A program made the position numbers and the translations under genes. The notes under the pieces were generated by a model that saw nothing but the letters and a program-made list of their open reading frames with translations, was not told the origin of the DNA and made no database searches. From Motacilla alba alba (lineage: Eukaryota; Chordata; Aves; Passeriformes; Motacillidae), in NCBI RefSeq assembly GCF_015832195.1, contig NC_052020.1, forward strand, positions 3,489,254-3,553,253: a stretch of DNA of 64,000 nt, read 5' to 3'. How positions within the stretch are numbered: position 1 is the first letter of the stretch; each line of letters begins with the position of its first letter. Positions 1 through 12,250 of this stretch are shown piece after piece.

Positions 1-1089
1 CGTTTTTCTACCTTCTCACATCAACCAAGAGATCAAGAAAATTTTTTAAAAAAGGAGGAAACTGAAGTTAACAAAACTTAGGTCCATAAGTATTTATGGT
101 TTATTTGTTTCCAAAAAAGTAATTACAATGACCAAGGTCTTCATTTCATTAGTGGTAGCTATTAAATTTGCACAAAAGAAGCAGAGCCAGATGTACTGAT
201 GAGAGAGGTCTAGGATATCTAGTTGCAGGTAAAATTGCTAATGCAACATTTTTAGCACTAAAATGCATTTATTAAAGTTCTTCTCACATCTCCTATCTGT
301 TCCCATCACAGTCAAATGGACAAAAAAAAGAGATTGAGCTAATAGGATTTAACCTTCAAATCATCAGGGACGTTACCATCAACTGTAAAACTAAATGAAA
401 ATATTTATACCCACAAATGTAGGCTGCATTTTCTTTTTTTCCCTGAAGAAGAAAAAGGCAGTTCTGAAATTTCCAGTACTTTGATTTCTGAGCAGAAGTG
501 GAACACGTGTCTGTGTCAGCTGTTGCAAATCACAGCACAGACCCATGAGGAGTGATGGAAATGGGAGCTGCTCTGAGCTCAGCACAGACCCGTCCGTAAG
601 GAGTGACTGGAATGGGAGCTGCTCTGAGCACAGCACTCAGGGCATGCCCTTGGTGCCCAGAATGTGAACCAGCCTTCACATGCACCAAGAGCCATTTTGA
701 ACCACTTCTGCTTTAAGGCACACTGGGCCAAACAGGTGCTCCCCAGGAGAGCTCAGACGCAGGTATTTAAACATTTGTGATGTGCACACGCTGTGGTGTC
801 CACAGGCACCCACCATGGACACAGCTCAGGTCCCTCTGCCTCCCTGCAGCTCCTGGGACAAAGCAGCTCCAGGAGAGCATTTATTGCCCCTTTAATGCAG
901 TGAATTGAATTCCTGTAAACCTCATGCATTAGCTGCAGATGGAAACATGCGATGCACCCGGCTAGCAGAGAGGAAGCAAAAGAAAAAGTGCAGTGTTACC
1001 GAATTTAAAATAATTATTTTCATACTCAAAACAGTTGAAGAAATGCCTGGTTTTTCTATCTGCTTCCATGTCTAATGGGAGAATTTATC
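1..1089. other. Intergenic sequence, no gene seen
   Basis: Apart from the tandem duplication at 533-631, this is mixed AT-rich sequence with a GC-richer middle and no supportable coding region. Confidence 0.6.
533..631 (+). repeat. Tandem duplication, about 50-bp unit
   Basis: AGCACAGACCC, then GGAGTGA...GGAATGGGAGCTGCTCTGAG, occurs twice back to back with a few changes and a 3-4 bp insertion in the second copy. An open frame over it is a by-product. Confidence 0.75.
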
Positions 1090-1690
1090 TCATAGAAACA
1101 AAAACTCATCTTTAAAACAAAACCCCATAAATTAATATACCCCAGAAACACAATTACAAATTACAAATTTCACATGTGCACAAATTTTTGACAATTACAA
1201 ATTCCCCCAAATAACCACTATTTGTAAAAAACAAAAATCCACAAAACCCCTATTTTCTTATGATAAAAATCCCCATAACATGAACAAAAAACCTTCTCTC
1301 CCTAAGTAAACAAAAAGCCCTATACTATAAGTAGTAAACTAACTAAAATAAAGTTTTTTCTCTTTAAATTATCAATAAAATAGTTATAAAAATAAAAGAA
1401 ATAGTAAAAAATTTATTCTAATTCTGATTACTCTCTTTTAATTACCGTTAATAGCTTTTCTTTTTACCCTTTTAAAATTTTAAACCTACTTTACCTTTCT
1501 CCTAATCCTACCTCAGAACAAAAAAGAAATAAGTATATTCTAATAAATACACTAATAATTAACCAAAACTAAACCCACCACACTCAATGATACACTAACC
1601 AAAAAATCTGAAATTAACAAACCAAAACCACTACACCTACCTAATTGTTTAACAGCTAACCTAAGAAACCTGACAAATAGTAAAGGAAAA
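1090..1690. mobile_element. G-depleted LTR fragment
   Basis: This A/C-rich plus strand has few Gs. Its right part (about 1498-1640) matches 24103-24245, and the block AAATTAACAAACCAAAACCA followed by CTACA is also found at 49061-49085. CCACTACA is likely one LTR end. AATAAA-like motifs occur. Whether the element runs forward or backward is not settled. Composition resembles the provirus at 41-48 kb. Confidence 0.55.
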
Positions 1691-2149
1691 GCATATTTCA
1701 CTCTGCTTCTAAAGTTGGAGTTCTCTGATTGTGGTTTTTTTGTTTTATTTGTTTGGGGTTTTTTTGTTGGTTTCTTTTTTGTTCTATTTAAAAAAATATT
1801 AGAAAAAGAATGTTCTCCCTAGGACTGTTTTTCTAAACTCTTGCTGCTCTGTTACTCACAAAAAAGAAAATAAATAGGATAATTCATAACATCATCACGT
1901 CTAGAATGAAATAATGCCAGAAGATTTTCCCCTGGATGGCTTCATGCTCTTTCAAAGAACTAAAGCCAAATAAATATCAGGCAACTAGCACTAAATAACC
2001 CCTTAGGAGCTGAGGAGGTGATAGACATGCATCTAGTAAGCATGGGAAGAAGGGAGATCAGGAGCACTTGTCAGCTCCAAAAGTTTTCTTGTAAGCCCAA
2101 GCACAGAGAGGTTTAACAATCTTGGAGTAGAGCACAGTCAGCCTCTGCC

Positions 2150-2597
2150 TGATGCCTCAGCTTTCAGCTTTTTCTGTGCTGCTCTAGTGTGTGGGTCTGA
2201 GCTTCATATGAGGGGATGGTGAGCTCTCTGCACAGAGCAGGGAGACAAAATAATTCCTTCTCCAGCTGGGCACCAAGGACAAATGATCCAAATCTCAGCC
2301 CAAGAGCACAAACAGCGTGGGCTGGAGAGAGAAAAACAAGCAGGATGGGAGTGCCTGGGCTAAAGCTGGAATGGGACAATGAACTGCAAGGTGCAAATGG
2401 AGCAGAACTGATCCAAGGGAGAGACCCCGGGAGCGCTCGTGCATTTTGGGACCATTTGGGTTCATCTTGGGTGCAGCCCTGGCTGGGCTCTTGTGCTGCC
2501 CGAGGTGGATCCATGGAGGAGATGCTTTGAATAAATCCCTGCTTTATTCTTCAGGTCTGTCCAGCCTCTGCTCTAGGGCAGCCTTCACAAGGCATCA
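2150..2597 (+). mobile_element. Solo LTR, TGATGCC family
   Basis: The ends TGATGCC and GGCATCA are perfect inverted repeats, the usual TG...CA form of an LTR. The body matches the copies at 15865-16324 (same strand) and 55153-55647 (opposite strand). A poly(A) signal AATAAA lies at 2530-2535, about 60 bp before the 3' end. The flanking tetramers (TGCC and CACC) do not match, so the duplication has decayed or the ends differ. Sequence after it (2598 to about 2870) is GC-richer and could be ERV internal remnant, but I recognise no retroviral domain there. Confidence 0.8.
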
Positions 2598-5500
2598 CAC
2601 CCAGCACTCAGGCAGCAGCACTCAGCCAGGGTCCACCCCTCTCCTTGCCACCAAAGCCACAGAGTGCCAAGGGGTGACCCGAGTCCAGAACAGGGTTTTG
2701 GGATTCATTCTCAATTTACGAGGCTTGAGTACAAAGCTGAGCCAAAAATTGGTGGTGAACCTCTGTTGGTGTCCTGTCCCGAGGTTTCCCTTTTCCCTCT
2801 GAGTGGTTTTGGTGTGAGCACTGAGAGACAGTGTGGAGCTGGGATGAACAGCTGTAGGTGACCACTGCCAACCCATAAAACACGCACTAAAATGGAGGGG
2901 CAGATGACACCCTGTCAGTCTCATTCTGACATTTTTATTTCTCCAACTTTTCTCTTAAGGTCAGCAGGTTAATAATATAGTACTCATTTCTGAAGGACTA
3001 CATCAGTAACTTACTCTAGGATCTGAAGTTTCCCCCATCCATAACTTTCCAAGCCATTAAGAGTTATTGAGCTACATTTAATTTCTTTGGATATGCTCAA
3101 TTGTTTAATTTGATTTACCAGATTGGGGCATTAGACATTTATTCTTCATTATTGTCTGGTTAGAGCAGTCTGGAAGTTGCTCTTGACTGGGGAGAAGCAG
3201 CAATCTGCTGCTCCAGGAATGGTAATATTCCCAGGCAGGCACTAAGAGCAAGTGCAGATGGAAAACAGAGTTCTGAGGGGAATAAGAGATGAAGGGTGCC
3301 ACAAGTCAGACAATAATGGCTCTCCACATGCTTGCACTATTAAATTTCAGGAGCAAAATGCTATCATTCTGAGAACTTGTTTTAACTGACAAACCTTTAA
3401 ATTAAGGAAACGGGCTGGGAACCATGCAGGACAGGTTTTTAGCCACGTTAGCAGGCAGCTTGATTTCAGCACGGGATCATTTCATACAACAAGGTTAAAG
3501 CTGCCAAAGGTGACAAGAGGAGGCTGTAAATAGCTAATAGGTGTGCTTGATAAAACAACAGCATACCTGGAGGAAGGACATTAAAATACTGCTAGCAAGT
3601 TGTCTTTCCAAGTGTCTGCAGTTCTCCCCCCAGCTCCTGATGTTCTCATTTAATTTCCAAGTCATGCTTCTGAGGTCTTAACATCCTTTTGCAAATGTCA
3701 ATGTCAGATTTTCTGTCCACAGAGGAGAAAGGCACTACATTTGAGATGTGTTTGGGTAGTACCACTGAAGCATGGATGTTACCATAATTTAAAAAAAAAA
3801 AAAATATTATATTTATAGTAATAATTCCTAATGATAATGGAATTTATAGTTATAATATAAATGTATAAATATTTATTATAATAATATAAAATAATGATGT
3901 ACAGATAAATAAAAATGTTAAATTATAAAATCAATAATGTGAATTTCTGTAGTGCCAAATTTCTAAGTATACATGTAGCTCATAATACCTAGGAGAGGTT
4001 TTACATCTTTTCAGAAAAATGTGTACAAATCCCAAGGCAAAACAAAGTGTGAAGGCAAGAGCTCTCAAACCAGGATTTTTAAAATAGTATTCACTAGGCT
4101 CACCATTATTATGTGGGTTTGGCATATGCAGCCTCTTGTGTCTAAAAAAAAATTAAAATTCCAAGATGCTTACCACCAAGTGAAATTATGTGTGTGGCTG
4201 TGACAAAGAGCACACACTCAGAGCACATAGGTAGTTACAGCAGCAAGGCAATAAAGTCTATCTTCACCTCTATTTAATCACAACATTAAGGAGCCAAGCC
4301 TGCTCAGAAAATAACTTTCCCTGTATTAGTCAAAAGCAATAAACAGTAACAAGCATTTAATTTCTTTACAAGACACAGCCTCTGAGCCAGCCTCTGTTTC
4401 TGCAAGCTTACACAACAGTGTCCCAGCTAGATAATAAAAATTAACATTTTAGGGATAAATTCCTGTAAGTGAATTAATTTCCCAATAAATCAAAGAATGT
4501 GTACCCAGATGATATTTCACTTTATCACTGATCAACAGAAAGACATTTCCTGCAATGCCTCCTTCCATTTTGCCTGCTCCAAGTCCAAATGATGATTTTA
4601 CCTACATTGCAGTGTGGGGCTCCTTCCTTGTTGTCCTACCCCTCCATTTGACTTACCACTATGTATTTAAATTTAGGGGAAAAACCAGTAAAATTACCTA
4701 GAATAGAATTGGATTTTCCCCCTTAAATTTAGACTCATTGGGCTGGACAAAACAATAGCTAGAGGCTTTTTGGTTTTGTTTTTGGGTTTATAATTACACT
4801 TTTGATGATTTCTACAGTTTGCTCTGGACTTTGGCAGTTTGATTCAAAGAGCACAGCTGAGGAGAGGGGCCTCTTTCCTGCTGTTCTGGAGCAATAGAAA
4901 TAAAAATGTTTCCTTCAGTTATCAGCACCATGTGGGCGTTCTCCTCCACTGATGGAGCAGAAATTGGGAGATAAGACTAAGACATTTCACCCCTTCCTTT
5001 TACGAGATCATCATGTTTTCTCAAGGCAGTTTATTTCACCTGCCACTTCTAGGAAAGATGGATCTACAGCAGCAAGAAGCAAACCCAACCCAAGGCCATG
5101 GCTGCATTTTTCAGGATAAAGCCATTTTGAATAATTAAGCCAATTTTTTTGTTCAGTTAAATTAATAATAACCAAACCAAAACAATTTATGCCTAGCCCT
5201 TGTGAGGTCCTTGAGCAATCAAGAAAATTAGTGACGTTCTGTGTTGAACTGTGGATTTGATCTGCAAGTAGGCCAAAGAATAACTAAAAGGGAAGCAATC
5301 AAATACTATTTTTTCATGCTGCATAGATTCCACAAAATCACAACCCTGTACACAAAGCTGTTTAACAGGAATAATTTATTATTTATATTACGTTACCAGC
5401 TCGTTAGTTTGCTTCAACCACACCAAAGTTTTACTGTGCAGGGTACTGCACAAATACATAAAAATGACACTTCCTGGAGCTGTGTGTGACACAGACCACC

Positions 5501-8500
5501 AGGCACAGGGTACACATGGAAGTGGGATTACATCCAGCTGAAAGCATACAGGCTGTGACACTGGTCTCAGCAGAGGTGGAACTTCACTCACATAAATTAA
5601 GGCACAAAAAATGAGTGGACTTACTTCCTTGAGGTGAGGCAGAAGGGGTGGTGAAGCACAGTGTGGGGCATTTTGTTTCCATTCTTAGGTTGAATCCAAT
5701 GAACAATGGATCAGACCAAACATTCAGTTTTATATATTCCCATTTGGATCAAAGTCTGAGATAATCCATGTAGTATAAATTTTCACTCAGAAACACAGAA
5801 CTCTATTACACCACCTAGTAATGGAAAACATTTCTGTGTTCACCTTTGTTCCACACATAGAAACAAAAATACAGAAAAATGTACTTAGTCAAATGAAAAA
5901 ATTGTTTTTGATGATGAATATATTTATTTGGTGTTTGATGCTTGCTAATGAATATATTAATGTTTCCCCTTAGGGATAGCTTAGAAATTCTGGCCATTTG
6001 TTGCTTGCATGTCAAATGTGTCACACACTGAATACTGTGTAACAATCCAATAAACCTCTTAGGCTAATACTACACAATATTAATAAATATTTTTCTGTGC
6101 TTATACTTAGAATAAAATACATTGTTATATAAAAAGAAATATTTTTATGGCTTGTTATTTTTTAAATAATTTTTTCTGTTTTTATTATTGAGAATAGAAT
6201 TTGTATCTTTTTGCTAATAATCCTGCATTCCAACCCTGTACCTTTGTTACAGTATCTTGCATTTGAAGAAAAGAAGATTAAGGTAGGAATTCCAGGACAG
6301 CAGGCTTACCTGCTGTTCTGCTGGGCTGCAGCCCCTGAAGAGGTGCTGTGTAGGACACCCATATTAAAATGATTAATGCACATGACAGAAAGAGTCAGGC
6401 TTTACAAAAAAAAGATCCCAAACCAACAACTTCAAATCCTGTTTAAGCTTTATGTTGTGGTGCAATGGTATGAAAATGTGAGATGCATTTTTGGTTTGTT
6501 TGCTTTGTACTGGTTTTGGTTCAAAACACAGCAGCGTGCTCCTAGAAAAGGAGACCTGTGGCAGGAAGGAGTTTGCACATCACCCCGTGTCACGAAACCC
6601 AAAAAGCCCATGGGTAGGAGTCTGCAGCCAAGTGGCAGGGTGACCTCTGTCACATTCAGGGCTGAGATGAAAAATCCTAGCAGGAGGAATAGTGCCAGGG
6701 TCTCCTGCCAAGATGAACGTAGCAAAGAAAACAAAAGTTCCATCTGAAATCTGCAATTGTCATAGCATAGGGGGAAATATTCACGCTCTGAATATTTCAG
6801 TACCAAAGTGAGAAAGCATTTTCCCCTCAAGCAGATTTTGTTAGTTGGCACTTTTTATCTCTAGCCTTTGCAGCAAAATCCCAGGTTGAATTACATGCTC
6901 CCTGAAATATGTTGAAGGAATTCCCCTCTGCTCACCACAAAGTCATTTTCTGTGGCAGAGCATGGAAAGAGGGATAGAGAAAGAAAAATCAAAGACAATT
7001 AGAAGCTGGAAAATGAATAAAATATCAATAAGAAAATTCTTGGTGTGGTGCATCAGGGAAGTCAAGGAGGAAATCAGTACCTCAAAGATCTCTTTTTCAG
7101 CCTAGATTCTTCCTTATGAAGAAAATATATAGCCAGTAACCCATGGACTGGAAGTAAATGACTGAATATACCATGCAAATATAAAAATAATTCCTATCTT
7201 ACCATTGATACCTGAAGAATTCAAAACACTTTCTTACATTTTTTTCTCTCTTCTACTTTCACACATGCAATATGCAATATTAAAAATGCCAATGACCATT
7301 GTCAGAAGAAGGAATGAAAACATTTGGCTGGTTGCACATTCTCCTATTTTACCCACAATTGTATGAGCACTGTCAGTGCACAGATGTCCCAAAACTTTTT
7401 ACAGACTGCATTGTGAAGAATTTTAAAGGGAATTTTAAAAATGGACCAAGCTTACACATGCTCCAACTACTAAAGGGTACAATAGTTTTTTCACTTAGAC
7501 ATCAAAACTATGAATAATTAATATCAACCTTTTTTTCCCACTAGACAGAGGCTTTTTCAATAATCATGAGCCAATAGCTTGGTTTTTTTTTTTTTTTTTT
7601 TGAGTTTCATTTGGTTTCTTATATGTAGGCGTAAGAAAATGTTTGTATAAGTTTGAAATGCAAAGTTACTGTATGAGATGTGGAGGGAACAATGCTAATC
7701 AAATTATAGGGGGTTTTATCTATAAAGTATGTGCTCTGAGATAAAACTTACACTGCCTAAATAATGTCATCATTTATTGTTTTATAATTATCTGCTTATT
7801 TTTTAATCTACAGTGCAGTGCTCATCATTTAGGGCTGTTTAATTTTTTTAGTGCTAAACTTTTCCAAGTCTTAACATTAAACATTAATAATAGGGTCAAA
7901 CTGAAAAAAATAAAATTGAAACAATGAAAATGAAGGGTGGCTATTACCAGGAATGAAATTTCAAGGGAAAAAAAAAAACAAAAACATTCAGGAGGGGTAG
8001 CCTCCTCTGGAAATGTAGATTTCTGTATGCAACACACATGGGAGAAAAGGGAACCAACAGGGCTTCCTTCTCAGATTTGCAAGTCATGATAAGGCCATGG
8101 GGAGCAGCCAGTTTTTGGAACATCCCCAGTATAACTACATTAACCTCATCTGGTGAAATTTGAATGTAAATTACTTCTTCACTCAATAAGAGGATTTAAT
8201 TGAAGTTGTTCTCAGTCATTGTGGCAGATTTCTTAGGGACGGATTGATATGATACACATTTTACATGGTTCTTGGGTTTTAAAAAAAAGCCTGTTGAAAA
8301 GGAATTTTACATCTCAGTGATTTTTAAGAATGAACTTCAAAGAAAGCAGGAAATATAAGTATTCTTGTCCTCACTGCAGCTATAAATGGTTGGGATCTTG
8401 AGTCACGGTAAATGAGAACAGGCACAGGGATTTATGAATTAAAGTATCAGGCAGCCAATTAGCTGCAGATATAACATCCTTTCCCTTAGGATGGAGTCAT

Positions 8501-11500
8501 CTCCTCCCAGTTACAGCAGCTCAAATGTCAAATACGTAGTAAATGTTGTGAATGAGAAAACCTCAACACCTCCTTGCCTCATTTCAAACAAAACCAGTTC
8601 AGTTTTTGGTTTTGTGGGTTTTTTTTAAAGTAATTATATGTTTTGATCACCTAGCCCAATTTTATGCCTCCTCTGTCATTGTCAGAGGTGGCAACAGGGA
8701 AGGGGGCCAAAACACTTTTCCAAATAGCTAAAAAAACACTGTAATGGTTGGCTACTAATTTTCTTCTCCCACCACTGAATTTTTGGGTGCCTTTTTATAA
8801 CACTTTATTACTGAATACATTTAGTAATATTTTTTCCCCTTAATAAGCCTTGAGGGGATGACAGACAAGAGAGAAAACTATGACATAATTTTCTCTAGCT
8901 CAACACTTAGTCTCACAGAAAATATAACATCTTTTATATTAATTTTGAAAATATATTTTAATTTTTATTTATTTCTGAGCTGAACGGTTAATAACTTCTT
9001 CCACATATTTTCATCAATCAAACTTTGTTTTTGCTAGAAGATACTTAAATAGTCTTTATATGGAGTTTTCCACCCTTGTTTTGTGAAATATTGCAAAAAA
9101 AGGAAGACATGTAAGAAGTAATTTCTTATTCAACTGACTACTTAACAGTTGGTCACAAAAACCTCTTGGCATCTCGGGGAGGGCTTAGGTGTTCAGTTTT
9201 TTGTTCCATATCTCCACCTCCTTCCTCCCCAGTCTGGATCAGCTGGTCTAATAAAGCATATGAATATACTCTATGATCCTTATGTCTCTTATACCTTTGG
9301 ATTATCAAAGCCAAATCATTACCACTCTTTCAAAAAAATACAATATTTTAAAATGCTTCAGCAATTCCAAAATGCTTCTTTATTGTAAAAAGAAGCATTC
9401 AGAATGGGAAAAAAAAAAAAAGTGCTCTGGTGAAAAGATTGGTGACATTATTATTAATTCTTACTGAAGGGAAAAAAAAAAACAAAAACATGTTTAATTT
9501 CAAAACCTCCAAAGTAAAAACAGCCTGCTGAAAAAACAACACAAAGATAATATGCTATAACTGGAATCTGACACTAGATGACTTTCAGCTAGAAATAAGA
9601 TGCAAATGTTTAACAGTAAGAGTAATTAACCATTGAAATAAGTACATTAAAAGGAAGACAGGATGTTTCCTAAGAGGTATCACTTACTTTAGCCATATTT
9701 ATGGAACTGGAAGAAGGAATTAATTCAGGGAAGTGCATCCATTAGATGCCATGGGTGAGTCAGCAACGTCTCAGAAAAGGCAGCATCAATCTTCCCATGA
9801 AAATAACATGTAGCACTTTGTCTGCCCCAGACAGGTCCTTGGCCACAGGCATGGATATCTGCCTTGCTCCATGCTGGAAAATGTCCTGCAACTGAGCTGA
9901 AAACCACCAAAGAAACTCAGATGAGCTCTGAACCACACCATCTCCACCATTGGTTCCCCTAGCTGGGAGCCCTAATGAGAAACAAGTTTGTTAGGGTTGT
10001 TAGCAGCAGGTGATGGCTGTATTAATAAACCTCTCTTATTTAAGGGGAGCTGGGTGCCCCAGAATGAGACATTAGTAATGCCATTGCAAAACCCCCAAAC
10101 CAAAGTAGAAAACAAATTCAAAAACGAGAAACGGAGAAAAATCCATCCTCCCCACACCCTATTACACTGTCACAAGCACAGACCAAAAGCATGTGCCAGT
10201 GCTATTCAATATAATATTTTTGGGAACCATGAATGCTGGTTTTATTTTCCCTTTGTGTACCAGAGCTGATCCATGTCTTGAGTGCAGCAACAATGAGTTT
10301 TCTAGGTGGTCAGTGGTGGGATGAGCCATGATTTCCCTTCCGAGCTCTGCCTGTGAATTCAGCTTGGCAGATATCTGAGGCCAACCCAAAACCTCCCTAT
10401 TGCTGCACGGTGACAGCTATCAGGTGTTTAAAAACAATGATGTGGCGGCACAGATGCAGCTGGTAAGACACGAGGTTTGCAGTATATATTTCTGCAGAAT
10501 AACACATTCCTGTTCTTCATCCTCCCTGTCACCCCTGGGGGTTCCCTATCACATTTTGCATTGTCTCCTATACTGCAAAGGAGTCACAAACATCTCCAAA
10601 GTGGAGTCATACAGCAAATGATATAATAAATCAGCATAACCAGATCCCTTTAAAATAATGCTTCTCTTCAGAGTGAGCCCTTCCTGTCTCACCCACAGAA
10701 GCCTGGTTCCATGGATGAGCTTAAATAAGTGGGTTTTTTTAAGTTGAGATGAAAAAGTTTTGTTAAAATGGAATTTAAATAAACTACCAATCAAAAAAAT
10801 GTTGCAAAGCATATGAGCAATGACTTCAACTTTTTTCCCCCAATGTAAACTTCTACGTATCTGTGCAGAAACACAGGATGAATCAAAAGCCACTCAAAAC
10901 AAATAATATAAAACTGACTGTGCCCCTTTTCCAGATGTCTTTATCCAAGACCTGTGGCTCCCCTGTAAAATGAGAATATGTTGACAATAACATGAGAGCT
11001 GCCCCTTCATTTACCATCAGTGGAAATCATCCTGCAGGACATGGCACTACCTCTGCTGGCCACTACCATGGGAGTCTGTAAAGTCAGGCTCCCTTTTCTG
11101 CAGGTGAGAACCTGTGAAACACCCATCTAATTACTATAATTTTTGGTTTTTGATAATGCATTTAGATACAAAAAGTCTGAAGCAGCACCTTCAAATTCCT
11201 TCTGTTCACTGCAGAGGGATTATTTTATACTCAGGTACATCATCAATGTTGTTAATTTAGAAATAAAATTACTTGAAGACTTTAGCAGCAATATTGATGC
11301 TTCCTTTTTTTTTCCTTCTTGCAATCAGACAACTCAATTCCAACTACAGCAATATGTGCAACTAAACAAGATTATGTTTGCAATTTCTGAAATTATTGAT
11401 AAGTCTGAGCTCCCTTTGGTATGATACATACAACTTCTATTCACATTATTTCATTACCTGTAATGGAGGAAAACCATAAACAGGGACAAATAGATTTTTA

Positions 11501-11977
11501 TTCTTTTTTAAACAAGACTCGATAGTCACTTCATTTTAACATCCTCTGACATGAGATCATTGTGCTGAACATTACAGAGAAGTGCCTTGTGAAAGAGCAA
11601 TTACCCCGACTAAGTGGATTTCTAAGCAGATTCAAAGAGAAAGCAACAAGCAACAAAATGTACATTAGTGAAATAAAGCTAAATCAAATAAGGATTTGAA
11701 GATACTGCTAAATGATCCTCAAACAATGCAGTACTCTAACTGCTTAATTAAAAAATGGTTTTCATGTTCAAGAGACTGTGTTCCATTGGGGTACAGCCGT
11801 GGTGTGTTCAGACCTGGCTAAGGGAGGTCCTCTGGGCCCAGCTTCTGCAGCTGTAACAAATAATCAAAGGAGAAGCCACTGTAACAACACAAGAATTTGA
11901 GTTGTGGCCCATGTGCTGTCACCCTGAGGATAAATCAGAGAAGTGGGGATCCTGTCTCACAGTCTCCTTTGCAGGGA
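2598..11977. other. Intergenic desert, no gene seen
   Basis: AT-rich sequence with scattered homopolymers. Short open frames (all under 135 codons) show no recognisable protein, no splice-bounded coding pattern and no repeat I can name. The first 270 bases may be ERV remnant continuing from the LTR at 2150. Confidence 0.6.
7583..7601. repeat. T19 homopolymer
   Basis: Nineteen consecutive T in intergenic AT-rich sequence. Confidence 0.9.
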
Positions 11978-12250
11978 GCGTCCAACCTGGCCTTGGACAT
12001 TGAGAGATGGGGCAGCCACAGTTTCTCTGGGCAGCCTGTGCCAGTGCCTCCCCTCCTCACAGTAAAGAATTTCTTCCCAATATCTATTCTAAAGCTACCC
12101 TCTGTAATTTCAAAATGACAGAAATCAAAATTCCCTCTTGATTCCTTGAGAGGAAACAGTTCCTCTCCAGGTTTTTTGGAGGCCCCGTTTGGGTACTGAG
12201 AGACCGCAGTGAGGTCACCTCAGCTCCAAAGCTTTGGAACTTGATGGAAT
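11978..12250 (-). mobile_element. CR1 LINE fragment, reverse orientation
   Basis: GTCCAACCTGGCCTTGGACA, CAGTTTCTCTGGGCAGCCTG and CACAGTAAAGAATTTCTTCC are the reverse complement of CR1 3' sequence. Beyond 12120, GTACTGAGAGACCGCAGTGA and TCACCTCAGCTCC continue it. The very 3' tail is missing. Confidence 0.8.

Noticed and set aside
2164..2530. Overlapping frames on both strands, repeated at 15.9-16.3 and 55.2-55.6 kb, suggesting a small gene family
   Set aside because: The three copies are solo LTRs with inverted ends; two have target duplications. Similar peptides in both strands reflect the repeat, not coding.
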